DNA of 64,000 nt from Saccharomyces paradoxus (lineage: Eukaryota > Ascomycota > Saccharomycetes > Saccharomycetales > Saccharomycetaceae). Within the stretch, counting starts at the first letter, position 1. The number at the start of each line of letters is the position of its first letter. The notes under the pieces were generated by a model, which saw nothing but the letters and a program-made list of their open reading frames with translations, was not told the origin of the DNA and did not search any database. Below are positions 26,435 through 35,461 of the stretch, piece by piece. Made by a program: the position numbers and the translations under genes. Location: positions 620,001 through 684,000 of the forward strand of contig NC_047501.1 of NCBI RefSeq assembly GCF_002079055.1, written 5' to 3'.

Positions 26435-26661
26435 TAAGAGTCATCCACCCACAATCGCAATATCAGTATATTCCCCTATTTATTAAGTGAGATTGTTTAT
26501 TTATGTTTTCTTAGTGATATATAATATATCATTATTTATTGCATTTTAATTTTTTTTTTTTACATTTTTCCCTGTGTTAAACACCATCACCATCTCCCTT
26601 AATAGTTGATATTCCTCTTTAATACTTCCAACAAAAAATTTGATGTGAAATATACAAAAAA

Positions 26662-26735
26662 TGATTTCGCCCAGGATCGAACTGGGGACGTTCTGCGTGT
26701 TAAGCAGATGCCATAACCGACTAGACCACGAAACC
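26662..26735 (-). tRNA. tV(AAC): tRNA-Val(AAC)
   Basis: The 74-nt minus-strand gene folds as a complete cloverleaf. The acceptor GGTTTCG pairs with CGAAATC, with discriminator A. The D arm follows. The anticodon stem TCTGC/GCAGA has loop TTAACAC (anticodon AAC at 26699-26701). The T arm contains GTTCGATCC. There is no intron, and CCA is not encoded, as usual in eukaryotes. The A-rich run 26655-26661 on the plus strand is T-rich on the gene strand, the Pol III terminator. Its upstream side carries a Ty3-type LTR at the standard position. Confidence 0.97.
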
Positions 26736-26751
26736 ACAATTTATTGAAATT

Positions 26752-27105
26752 TGTTGTATTATGGGCTCGGGTAATACCGGATGTCTTGACAATCCTAAAG
26801 TCGTTTAGGAGAGTAACTTGTTGTCAGACTTATTATTAACGTTATTCACAGAATGTTACTTATCCTATATAATCTATATAAGATCTGAATCTAACTAAAG
26901 GGTGGAAGCGCGGAATCTCGGATCTAAACTAATTGTTCAAGTATTTATACGTTTGGTTGGTTTGGTTCATCTTAGGCAAGTAGGTTGCCTAGTATACTCG
27001 ATCTTGTCTGTTTTGGAACTATTGTTTCGTACGTGCTTCATACATGTTTTATGTCTAGGTTGGTAAATCTAGTAATGCTGAGGTATCTCATTTTGAGATA
27101 CAATA
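26752..27105 (-). mobile_element. Solo Ty3 (sigma) LTR fossil upstream of tRNA-Val
   Basis: A 354-bp element is bounded by inverted TGTTGTAT-type ends. It reads in minus orientation, and its right edge carries the sigma start motif (TGTTGTATCTCAAAATGAGA family) in reverse complement. It is flanked by a perfect 5-bp target-site duplication, AAATT, at 26747-26751 and 27106-27110. It begins 16 bp upstream of the tRNA-Val 5' end, exactly where Ty3 integrates at Pol III starts. No internal Ty3 coding region is present, so it is a solo LTR left by recombination. The intact duplication and clear ends suggest moderate age. Confidence 0.88.
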
Positions 27106-27272
27106 AAATTTTTAATGACTTTATATACATAAGTCAGAAATGTGAAAATAAGTTGCAACCGACAATAAATAGACCACCTTTTTACGCAACGATTTACCGC
27201 CAGTATAGTTGGTCTAGAAGGCTACATACGGGACCTTCAAATATGAAAAAAAATTATGTGATCAGCAAAAGA

Positions 27273-27589
27273 TGTTGGAATGAAATTCTAATATCATCTA
27301 TTTAGTAGTATTATATCACGTACGGTGTAAGAAGATAACATAAATATTGAGAAACAGTCATCGAATTTAGTGAAAGCTGAGACGCAAGGGTTGATAATGT
27401 AATAGGATAATGAACTATACCATATAAAGCGAAAGAAGAAATAATGATATTGTTATGTAGAATTATCGACGCCTTTTTGTGGATTCCTATATCCTCGAGG
27501 AGAACTTTTAGTATACTCTGTATACCTATAATATAGCCTTTAGCAACAATAAAATCCTAGCAATTATCTAATTATCCGCCTAATTCTCA
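27273..27589 (+). mobile_element. Solo delta (Ty1/Ty2-type) LTR fossil
   Basis: About 317 bp begins TGTTGGAATGAAATTC and ends in TTCTCA, the termini of delta LTRs. The internal landmarks TACGGTGTAAGAAGAT, AGCTGAGACGCAAGGG and CCTCGAGGAGAACTTTTAG are in the expected order. Normal deltas are about 334 bp, so it is nearly full length. I see no matching 5-bp duplication at its edges. It has no internal Ty genes. Confidence 0.85.
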
Positions 27590-27591
27590 CG

Positions 27592-27737
27592 AGGATTAAT
27601 AATGCAATATGATCAATGGCCGGCAACGTATAAAAGGAAGGAAAATTGATCAAATTATGATTCAAAGGCTTTTAATTTTCCATTATAAAATTCCTATATC
27701 CTCGAAGTGAACCTCTATTATTAATTATAAGATGGAT
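27592..27737 (+). mobile_element. Left fragment of an older delta LTR
   Basis: The stretch carries the middle part of a delta LTR in plus orientation (a block like TTGATAATGTAATAGGATCAATG, then ATTCCTATATCCTCGAAGTGAAC). It starts right after the neighbouring solo delta and is cut by a minus-strand delta at 27738. Its continuation appears on the far side at about 28042. It is more diverged than its neighbour, so it is likely the oldest member of this nest. Confidence 0.6.
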
Positions 27738-28041
27738 TGAGAGGATCTTCGTATTCCATCTTTACTAAAGGCAATACTATTTGGTATATAAAGTATACTG
27801 GAAGTTCTTTTTGAACGTATAGGAATCCATAGAAGAGAACCGAAGTTTCTACATCATGATCTTATTATTTGCTGCTTCGATTTATACTTTGTCATCCATT
27901 ATCGCATTACATTGTCAACTGTTTTCATCAGGTTCGATGACTGTAAACTCATAAGTCATGTCATCTTCTTACACCGTATATGGCAATACAAAAATAACAT
28001 CAATACTAGCCAATAGACGATAGTCGATTTTTATTCCAACA
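27738..28041 (-). mobile_element. Solo delta-type LTR fossil, minus orientation, nested
   Basis: About 304 bp reads in reverse, from TGAGAG at the left to TATTCCAACA at the right, which are the reversed delta ends. The landmark CTTCTTACACCGTATATGG (reverse of the delta start region) lies near 27965-27985. It appears to have inserted into an older plus-strand delta whose pieces flank it. No intact 5-bp duplication is visible. It has no internal Ty genes. Confidence 0.8.
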
Positions 28042-28119
28042 AGTATAATCATTTTCATAGTGTAAATCGCCTTCAACAAAAATGGAATCTCAGAAATTTA
28101 GAACAAATTAATCTGGTCA
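28042..28119 (+). mobile_element. Right fragment of the older delta LTR
   Basis: The block ATCGCCTTCAACAAAAATGG and the following bases resemble the 3' portion of delta LTRs (CCTTTATCAACAATGGAATCCC) in plus orientation, continuing the fragment at 27592-27737. The right boundary is approximate. Confidence 0.5.
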
Positions 28120-28828
28120 AAAATTAGATGCACAGAGGAAGAGCAACAACAATGAATTTGGGTCTGATGTTCATTAAAAATTTCGACTGAGTCCGGTACA
28201 CGAATAAAAGATCCAGTTAATCAGTATCTATTCATAACCCATAAACTGATCCGAACTATTTCTTGAAGACTTAGTGATTGCACCGGAGGCACCTCAACGC
28301 GGCTTATTGGCTTCTTCCTTAAATAAAAGCATGACATGAGGTAATATACTATCCAGCATTCTTTGTTATGAATATATATCAATATCCTAGACGATTAGAG
28401 TTCAACAATCGCATATAACCATTTCACTAATGACCCATTCCGTTACAACAAATATTGCTAGGGTACATGCGCCCTTTAAAACTAGATATTGATTCTCATT
28501 CTCCCCTTTGACAATAACTAAAGGAAGTGATCATCAGTTCTAGAGTCTTGTTTTGCTACCATTACGGTTCACTTCATTTACTAAGGTCTGTCAATGCCAT
28601 TAAACAGGAAAATAGAAAGCCAAAGATTATAATTTTTCTAGTATAAATCCATAAATATTAAAGTATGCAAAAAGGAATAAGAAGTAATGTCTTGGATTTA
28701 CATAGCATATTTTCTAAGGGGAGCCAGCTTTAAGAAAAAAAAGAAAAATAATTCTTAAACATAATGTCTTTTTAATGTTTGTACGTTTAGGTTATAAACC
28801 TTAATTAAATGGTGAATGAACGGAATGC

Positions 28829-30223
28829 TCAATTTGTAATGTGCTCATTTTCTTTAAGTTGAGATGAGTCAGTAACATACTTTATGCACTTTTTTGTTGT
28901 AGTTGGATAACATTTACTATTTTTGTCCAGTGTTTTCATGGTGTTTTCGATTAGGCCGAGTACATTATCAAGCGCCTCTGCTTCAGAACAGGAGGGGTCA
29001 TTAATTTTGGAGGTCTGTAACTTTTGTTCCATGAACTCTTTGACTTTGTAATAGCGATCCTTCAAATGGGCATCTTTCGGGCCTTCTTCTTGAATCGTTG
29101 CAGTTGAGAAGCTGTTTTGAGCAGTGATCTGAGTTTGAAGCGACCTCTCCAAGTGTTCTATTTTCTTCACGCTCTTGTCAATAATAAATTTTAATTTATT
29201 GCATTCGTCCTCTTTTTTATTATACTCTTCCTTGACATGATTCATGTATTTCTCTATATAGGTATATTTTTGAAAATACTGTTTCTCTTTCTGTGAGTAA
29301 CGCGTCTTGTCCGCCTTTAAGTTATCGTTCATGTTCAATAACACTTTGATTTCGTTCTTGAGTTTTTGCACCTCATACTCCTTTTGTTTCATTTGTTTTG
29401 AGTAATCATCCTGCAACCCCTGAAACTCATGACATAAACGTCTTCCACGTTCCTGGAGCTTATAATAGTCTCTTCTCAAAATATTATTTGCTGTTTTTTC
29501 TTCAAGCAATTGTTGTTCTAAACTGTTAATGGAAATTTTATTATCGTCGACTTCTTCGATTTCCTCAATGAAACTTTTTAGTGCTTCTGTTTCTTTTAAC
29601 TTGTTTTTATCATCTGCTTGTCTCAAATTTTGCTTTGTCACTTTCAGCAAGTGGTCGATTGCCATTTGGAGACTTTTTTCATTAAGTTCTTTTTTTTCCA
29701 GCTGTTCATGATAGTACAGCGAATCTATTGCATTCTTGCTCCGTTCACACTCAGCTTTTCTATTTGTTTCATGAGTTATCCCTACAGCAAGTGTTTCGAA
29801 AGTTTGTGCCAAATCAGAAATACTATTTATGGATACATGCTTGGTGGGGATGTTGCAAAGTGCATAGCAACGGTTGACTGCGTCATTGACCTCTTTGAAG
29901 GTTTCATTTTCCGATTTTAACTCAGTTCCATGATTAAAACAACTTCCCAAAGCTCTTTTTCCTCTCAGAGACTTCAAGCTAGATTTGTTGGGAGTAATAG
30001 TGGTGCTTATCGATGGTGGAATCGTCCTTTTAATGGTACTATTCTTGTTGATTTCATTTACTTTTTTTCTTTGATCAAAAATGTTAACATCATCATCGCC
30101 AAATCTTACGTTTGGCTTAGATGGTGTCATTTCTTTGAAAAACGAATCCTTATAAGGGGAAGTCGCGTGAGGGTTGTTGTAATAATCCTCGAAGGAGTTA
30201 CAATAGCTTATATCTTCTGGCAT
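28829..30223 (-). CDS. MPC54: MPC54, meiotic spindle-pole-body outer-plaque component
   Basis: The 464-residue protein is mostly coiled-coil from about 150 to 400 (runs such as LEQQLLEEKTANNILRRDYY). The N-terminal ~120 residues are basic and disordered, and the C-terminus is short. Mpc54 replaces the mitotic outer plaque at meiosis II with Mpc70/Spo21 and nucleates the prospore membrane. It should be silent in mitosis. Its promoter contains a URS1 core and a middle sporulation element, which fits. Length matches the S. cerevisiae protein. The upstream side of the gene faces the GAC1 3' end. Confidence 0.95.
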   Translation of the reverse strand: MPEDISYCNSFEDYYNNPHATSPYKDSFFKEMTPSKPNVRFGDDDVNIFDQRKKVNEINKNSTIKRTIPPSISTTITPNKSSLKSLRGKRALGSCFNHGTELKSENETFKEVNDAVNRCYALCNIPTKHVSINSISDLAQTFETLAVGITHETNRKAECERSKNAIDSLYYHEQLEKKELNEKSLQMAIDHLLKVTKQNLRQADDKNKLKETEALKSFIEEIEEVDDNKISINSLEQQLLEEKTANNILRRDYYKLQERGRRLCHEFQGLQDDYSKQMKQKEYEVQKLKNEIKVLLNMNDNLKADKTRYSQKEKQYFQKYTYIEKYMNHVKEEYNKKEDECNKLKFIIDKSVKKIEHLERSLQTQITAQNSFSTATIQEEGPKDAHLKDRYYKVKEFMEQKLQTSKINDPSCSEAEALDNVLGLIENTMKTLDKNSKCYPTTTKKCIKYVTDSSQLKENEHITN

Positions 30224-30410
30224 GACCTTATACGAGAAATCGCGGAAACAGACAACTTATCCTAGTCAGCTCAGTTTTTAAAGTGGTAATAGCGTTTATT
30301 AGTCTTTTTTAAAAAAAAGCATATCTTTCACTCGTCAAATTGGCTGCTTTTATAGTAAGATTTCTCCTCTTTCGACAACTTATTTACTGGCACAATATGA
30401 TAGAGCCGAC

Positions 30411-30418
30411 GGCGGCTA
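30411..30418. promoter_or_regulatory. URS1 core upstream of MPC54
   Basis: GGCGGCTA (TAGCCGCC on the minus strand) is the Ume6-binding URS1 core. It lies 188 bp upstream of the MPC54 ATG. Ume6 sites repress meiotic genes in mitosis and help early activation. Confidence 0.6.
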
Positions 30419-30452
30419 GAGATGAAGCGAAAATGTGTGGCGGGCTTACGTA

Positions 30453-30459
30453 CACAAAA
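30453..30459 (+). promoter_or_regulatory. MSE-like element upstream of MPC54
   Basis: CACAAAA fits the Ndt80 middle sporulation element core (CRCAAAW). It lies 230 bp upstream of the ATG, near the URS1, matching the middle-meiotic timing of MPC54. Confidence 0.6.
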
Positions 30460-30605
30460 AATATTGGGGCCGCCTAAGGGCCAAAATCAATTACCGTCAT
30501 GTTTTTATTGCAAGGAAGACATCAACTGAATAATTAGACGCATCTCTACAAGGAAAGTGCACTGGGAGTTATAGATAATCAAAGTTGTTTATTATTTATG
30601 ATATG

Positions 30606-30623
30606 TATATATATATATATATA
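30606..30623. repeat. Short AT dinucleotide run
   Basis: An 18-bp alternating A/T tract lies in the 3' flank of GAC1. Confidence 0.8.
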
Positions 30624-30896
30624 ATTTAAACGCCAAACTTGCTCCAATGTAATATAGTACCGATTCTTGGCTGAAGTGAGTGGTCAGTAAAACAACAGTG
30701 TAGATGCTTTTGAAAAATTGTAGTATCACAGTTATATGTATAGCGAAGGGAAAAAGATCCCAATAGAAAAGTTAAAACAAATAAAAAGAAACTCCATAAA
30801 AACGGACTGAAAAACATAGATGCAATTAATGAAGTAAAGTGATGAAATAAGTAAAAAGGACAAAAATTAACGGGCAAAAAATTTAACTTTTTAAAT

Positions 30897-33290
30897 TTAA
30901 AGCCGCCATCGGCCAACCTCTTGGGAAAGGATGGGTGGAGATGAACTGAAAGTATTTATAAACGGGTTAGTATTTCCGTGATGGTCAATCAAAGCGTCGT
31001 CACTGAGGCATGCGGATTTGTTATCATCATTCAGATAAAATTGAGGAGAAAACGAATTATTATCTAGATCTCCCGCCATTTGATCACTACCGCTATTTTC
31101 GTCCTCGTAGTCAAAAACATCTGAAGTCTGGGAGATTCCCGAGAGGGGAACTGCGCTTGAGAATGGAGTGGACTGAAGGTTTGGCGACGAGGGGTGGTTG
31201 TAGAAACGATGGGAATCCAGTAATGATTGGTAGTTGATATATTTGAGGTCACTCTTCACATTTGAATGGTCGTTTAACATAGTGCTCGTCTGATTCTGGG
31301 ATGAAGATGGTGAACCGGTACTGTTTGAAGATAATTTGTTCTCTTTAGGTGTTCCGTTTTCCTTTGGTTGTTTGATTAATGTGTCTGTAGAATTATTGAT
31401 AGTAGACGTTTTATTATTATCGTCCATTGTAGTGTCCGTAATGACACTTTGTTTATCCTCATATGAATCTTCTAGAGAGGTAGCGAAGTTGTTATTGTTA
31501 TCGTTATTATTGGTGTTCTCATTTTTAAAATCTCCGAAGAATGATGGAGTGGAAATCTCTGGCATTAAAGAGTTTAATGAATGGTTGAACAAATTGGCCG
31601 TTGTGAAGGTATCATTGGGTTCATATAAGTTCGCATAATCGAAATTATCGAGTTCAGTAAGTGGGAAACTACAAGAAGCGGAAGAAGAATTTGTCGAGGA
31701 ATTGTTTGAAGAAGCAAAGGACAATGAAGAAGAAATGGAGGAAGACGATGAGGAATATGACGATGAGCCAGAATATAATGATTGATGTTGAGATCCTAAT
31801 ACCGGTAGGTCAATGCTATTACTGGCAGTTGGGGCGGTAGGTGCAGTTTTCCCATTTTTGGTTATCTTATCTGTTCTTGTGGTGTTGTTAGCTAAGGGAG
31901 GAGAAGTAGGAGTGGCATTGTCAATTTTATCTAAAACCACATTCAGCCTTTTGGGCTTGACCCAGGTTGTCGTATCATTGTGATAAAGATGTTTCAGTGG
32001 GGACGTATTATAGTAATCTGTGTCCTCGCTAAACTTTCTTGACTGAGGCAGGAACCTTGAGAAAGTCAGGTTCGAAGAGACAAACCTTGACTTTATGTCC
32101 TTCGACGAGACAGCTGCATTGGCTTGAGGGGCAGGCTCGACGACAACAGAAACTTTTTCCTTTTCTTTTGTTTCTCTTCCCTTCTTAAAGGTAGTTATGA
32201 AAAGGTGATAGTTTTTACCGTTATTGTTGTCATAGTATGTTTCGTTATTGACGTCGTATCTGCAACATAATTCGACGTTTAGTGGACAGCTGCTTGTATT
32301 ATTCTCCATAGTAATGATTCTTTTCATGAGTAAAATGTACTTCAAACTATTCAAATCAATTGTAAATTTAAATTCATCAACGTTGGCATTCATTGTTCTA
32401 TTAAAGCTGGCGGTAACGTAATGAATATCCCTCCAAGAGTTGAACGTGAATTTTATCTCCAAATATTTTTCAAAACTCAAATTTTTAACGTAAACTAGTC
32501 CTGTAATTTTGCTTGAATCATCCTCCAATTGAGTGAGAGAATGTAACTTCACATTTTGGCCATTTAAGTATTTTGTAAGCTGGCGTTGCATATCCGAAGG
32601 TGATAACGTTTTGGTAAATAGGGGAGGGGCGCTCTTGAAGGGAACCAAGTCTGTGCAGTGAAGTTTCCAATCACAAATATTTGTTGCCTGGCTGGCAATG
32701 GAAGAGGTAGCAGAGGAATCCACAGATTTGTTTTCGGAAGATTTTCTTCGAGTTGATAGCGAATCATAAGTATAACCATATCCAGTCTGGTCATTGATGT
32801 GCTCTTCAATATCATCCTCATCTTCTGAATCATAAATATCTAATTTGAACATATTGTTCAGGGAATTCATATAACGAAACTTCTTTTCATTCTTTAGTAG
32901 GTTGGTGACCAACGAAGAATCATTGAACCAGCAGTCCTCGTTGTTGAAAAGTTGGATGTCATCGGCAGTGGTGTTATTATCAACAGGAGATAGTGTGGGA
33001 GAGTTTTCGTTTGAGATTGAACTTGGCTCCGCGTTTTTATCAAATCTTTTAACGGTTGTTAGTTCAATAGCGAAACGAACATTTTTCTCAGGCGATGTTA
33101 AGAAAATTTCTGACTTGGATCTTGAAATAGGTTCAGGGCGAGATATTTTCAAGGAAGACTTTAATTTCCTAATTGGAGGGCGAGAGGGGCAGTTTATGGG
33201 GTTTTCTGACATGCTTTTGATCAAATCATTGTGAGGGAAAGAGGGCTTTGCCTTAGATGGCGATAATGTAGTAGCAGTTTCTATTATCAT
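30897..33290 (-). CDS. GAC1: GAC1, PP1 (Glc7) regulatory subunit for glycogen synthase
   Basis: The 797-residue protein targets the type-1 phosphatase Glc7 to glycogen synthase (Gsy2) and also serves heat-shock transcription. The PP1-docking RVxF motif is KNVRF at residues 69-73. A CBM21 carbohydrate-binding domain spans about 225-375 (VKNLSFEKYLEIKFTFNSW is characteristic). Long Ser- and Asn-rich low-complexity tracts fill the C-terminal half (poly-Ser near 510-540, Asn runs near 600). It has an unusually long upstream spacer of 1.6 kb. Confidence 0.96.
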   Translation of the reverse strand: MIIETATTLSPSKAKPSFPHNDLIKSMSENPINCPSRPPIRKLKSSLKISRPEPISRSKSEIFLTSPEKNVRFAIELTTVKRFDKNAEPSSISNENSPTLSPVDNNTTADDIQLFNNEDCWFNDSSLVTNLLKNEKKFRYMNSLNNMFKLDIYDSEDEDDIEEHINDQTGYGYTYDSLSTRRKSSENKSVDSSATSSIASQATNICDWKLHCTDLVPFKSAPPLFTKTLSPSDMQRQLTKYLNGQNVKLHSLTQLEDDSSKITGLVYVKNLSFEKYLEIKFTFNSWRDIHYVTASFNRTMNANVDEFKFTIDLNSLKYILLMKRIITMENNTSSCPLNVELCCRYDVNNETYYDNNNGKNYHLFITTFKKGRETKEKEKVSVVVEPAPQANAAVSSKDIKSRFVSSNLTFSRFLPQSRKFSEDTDYYNTSPLKHLYHNDTTTWVKPKRLNVVLDKIDNATPTSPPLANNTTRTDKITKNGKTAPTAPTASNSIDLPVLGSQHQSLYSGSSSYSSSSSSISSSLSFASSNNSSTNSSSASCSFPLTELDNFDYANLYEPNDTFTTANLFNHSLNSLMPEISTPSFFGDFKNENTNNNDNNNNFATSLEDSYEDKQSVITDTTMDDNNKTSTINNSTDTLIKQPKENGTPKENKLSSNSTGSPSSSQNQTSTMLNDHSNVKSDLKYINYQSLLDSHRFYNHPSSPNLQSTPFSSAVPLSGISQTSDVFDYEDENSGSDQMAGDLDNNSFSPQFYLNDDNKSACLSDDALIDHHGNTNPFINTFSSSPPILSQEVGRWRL

Positions 33291-34903
33291 GATCTAAGCT
33301 CTTGATTCTATAGTAAGTTCCAGTTCCAGTTCCAGCTTGTTTACAAAAATGAAGTTAAAATACAAAAAAAAAAATTCCTATCCGTCTACCAAGTACCAGC
33401 CTCTTTTAGACAGTTAATGGAATGTATTATGATATCGATGACTAGCAGTAGCAATAAATATGTTTAATGCCAAAGGAGATAAAAGAAAAGAAAAATGTAG
33501 CGTCGGTAATGAGTCAAAAAAAAGTTACAGAAGTAATCTTAGGTCCTTCTTTTTTATTTATTGTTACGGCTATATGTTGCTTTAACAAAAGAAAGGAAAA
33601 AGATATAAGAAAAACTATGGAAACAATATAATAAGCGTTATGTAATGGAAGGAAACTACAGATACGTACATATATATATATCAAATGCAGTAAGTTAAGG
33701 ATACAAAAGGAGGTGAATGATGCCTGAAATAGCAATCCCTTATATAACAAATCACGTATAAACACGAGAAAAAAGCTTCCCCAGATTGCGAGAAAAAAAA
33801 AGATAGGGAGGGAAATCTTAGATATCAAAAAAGACTAAAATAAGAGAGAGAAAAAAGTGCGACAAATAAAAAAAACTGTTGATTCGGGTTGTATTCGTAT
33901 CTTTTAGCGGTAGTTTTTGTTGATTTGACATACTCTGATTTCCCCCCTGGCGTTTTTAGGCCACTGCCCCACTCTGCTGCAGATAACCGCCCATAACCCA
34001 GTAAGTATTTTTTCGCCGCGTGCTCCCCGATTGTTCGGTTTTCTCTTTGCTTGGCTCTTCATCAGCTTGCAGATCCACGCCACGCCATCGCTTTACGCAC
34101 GGGGATGCTCTCCACTTGCTGCATTCATGTGGAAGGGGTTAAAGAAAAACGAGTTTTGTCGCCGTTTTGGAACACCGCGTCCTTCCGCGGAAGGGATTTA
34201 GTTTCCGGACCGAATTGAAGCCGCCACAATAGGTTATCGCTTAATACGACGTGCGGGGAACAAATAGTGTCTACGCATTTTATGTGGTGAGATTACGTAA
34301 GCAGTTTCCTGCGGGGTGCGTCAATAGACATTGACGCTGCTGTAGTTACTGCCATCTTTCCTTTGCCTGCGTAACAGATCTCGGAAATTACATATGCGTG
34401 CTCGGGTTTTTTTGATAAAAGTGCTCCGGCGCCGATTATTAGTTTATACGGGCGCCCCTTCGTGTCACTGCAGATACGCACAGGGCAAGAGTAATAAAAG
34501 CAGCCACGTAAAACAGGATTGGATAAACTTTACTGTGCCGTATGTGTGTATTCGTATTGGCACTGCGAAGCGAAAAATTAAAGTGAAATGGCCGTTACCG
34601 TGTTCTTGCAAGCTACTTTTTCCTTTTAAGTTTAAGTTCCACTTGATCTTATTTTAAGTAATGTTTTTACGTATATGGAAAACAATGTACGAATCCATGC
34701 CTATGTATGCCTCAGAATTACACCAGTGTTGTTGTTGCTTCCTTGTTTAGCAATAGATGTGCTGGCTTGCGTTCTCCGCCCCCGCACCCACCATTTCCTT
34801 GGCAAAAAGTAATTAGATGGGGAAACTCAACAACTTGTTACATAATCAGCCAATGATCCAGAATGAGGCGCACACAGTAAAACAAAAAGGTAAGTAATGA
34901 CGT
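33291..34903. other. Long GAC1 upstream spacer
   Basis: The 1.6-kb spacer lies between the GAC1 start and the SYC1 stop, both genes on the minus strand. It carries a 6-bp tandem repeat AGTTCC x3 (about 33315-33335), a forkhead-type TTGTTTAC (33337-33344), G/C-rich patches around 33950-34300, a STRE-like AGGGG (34134-34138) and a TCCGCGGA palindrome (34184-34191). The 104-codon minus frame 33514-33828 begins at TTG and is not supported. Long complex promoters fit a nutrient- and stress-regulated gene such as GAC1. Confidence 0.5.
34184..34191. promoter_or_regulatory. PDRE-type palindrome far upstream of GAC1
   Basis: TCCGCGGA is an exact Pdr1/Pdr3 consensus. It lies ~890 bp upstream of the GAC1 ATG and ~720 bp past the SYC1 stop. 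Function is uncertain because of the distance. Confidence 0.35.
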
Positions 34904-35461
34904 TCAGCATAATGGAGTTGTTAGTTTCTGGCCAATGCTCAGTATGCTCTCCACCCTTCCTTTAAGCGGGTTTGAATTACAATCAATAAGTTTCATAGTG
35001 GAAAAATCGATTGTGGCTTTACTCTTGCCTATAGTTACGCTACCATTCTTTACATCTTCTTTTTTCTCCATTCCTTCATCGACGCTAAAACTGTCTCCAA
35101 ATTGTTCTTGAAACAAATTCTGCAACTCTTGGATCTTCCAAGCATTATGGTTTCTCTCTTTCAACCTTGACTCAGATAACACATTCTTCTTACTTGCATG
35201 CAAACCGAGAACCATTATTACTATACTATCGGCAATTGTCTCACTTATCATTGAATTCTCTGTCCACTCGATTAAAACGCTGCCCGAGGATATTTTTACT
35301 TCAACGTCACCCAGTATTAGCAGTTCCGTTGCATTTTCCACTGTAGTCTTCTCTATGCAACCGAACATTTGGACGATATGAAGGTACAGGTCATTAGTTT
35401 TATCACCTTCGCTGCTATCGAGATTAATCCTTTGCTGAGTTCTCTCCTTGTGTAAATCCAT
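34904..35461 (-). CDS. SYC1: SYC1, subunit of cleavage and polyadenylation factor (APT)
   Basis: The 185-residue protein is read from ATG 35459-35461 (MDLHKERTQQRIN). The frame extends upstream only to a TTG at 35479, which I did not use. Syc1 resembles the C-terminal region of the endonuclease Ysh1 but lacks any nuclease domain. It sits in the APT module of CPF, with roles in snoRNA and mRNA 3'-end formation. Alternating strand-like segments (LLILGDVEVKISSGSVLIEW) and no metal-binding motif are consistent with that. S. cerevisiae Syc1 is about 188 residues by recall. Its upstream spacer is 2.1 kb, very long for so small a gene. Confidence 0.9.
   Translation of the reverse strand: MDLHKERTQQRINLDSSEGDKTNDLYLHIVQMFGCIEKTTVENATELLILGDVEVKISSGSVLIEWTENSMISETIADSIVIMVLGLHASKKNVLSESRLKERNHNAWKIQELQNLFQEQFGDSFSVDEGMEKKEDVKNGSVTIGKSKATIDFSTMKLIDCNSNPLKGRVESILSIGQKLTTPLC

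Larger units (their letters stand above)
26736..28828. other. Gene-poor LTR-rich spacer between tRNA-Val and MPC54
   Basis: About 2.1 kb of AT-rich DNA holds one sigma LTR and at least three delta-type LTR fossils (listed separately). The stretch 27111-27272 and the region after about 28120 contain nothing I can recognise. The 106-codon frame 26985-27305 crosses LTR sequence and is not a gene. Confidence 0.7.
30224..30896. promoter_or_regulatory. MPC54 promoter and GAC1 3' flank
   Basis: A 673-bp spacer has URS1 and MSE sites in the MPC54-proximal half and a TA run (30606-30623) near the GAC1 end. A 96-codon minus-strand ATG frame (30626-30916) starts inside the GAC1 terminus and runs into this spacer; it has hydrophobic stretches but no recognisable family and is probably chance. 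Confidence 0.55.

Noticed and set aside
26985-27305. 106-codon frame near tRNA-Val
   Set aside because: It lies across the sigma LTR, unassigned spacer and the start of a delta LTR, so it is not a host gene.
30626-30916. 96-codon ATG frame overlapping the GAC1 C-terminus and its 3' flank
   Set aside because: It overlaps a conserved gene end in another frame and contains only T-rich-derived hydrophobic residues; no family resemblance.
33514-33828. 104-codon hydrophobic minus-strand frame in the GAC1 upstream spacer
   Set aside because: It opens at TTG with no early ATG and is built on T-rich DNA, which yields Phe/Leu/Ile runs by chance.
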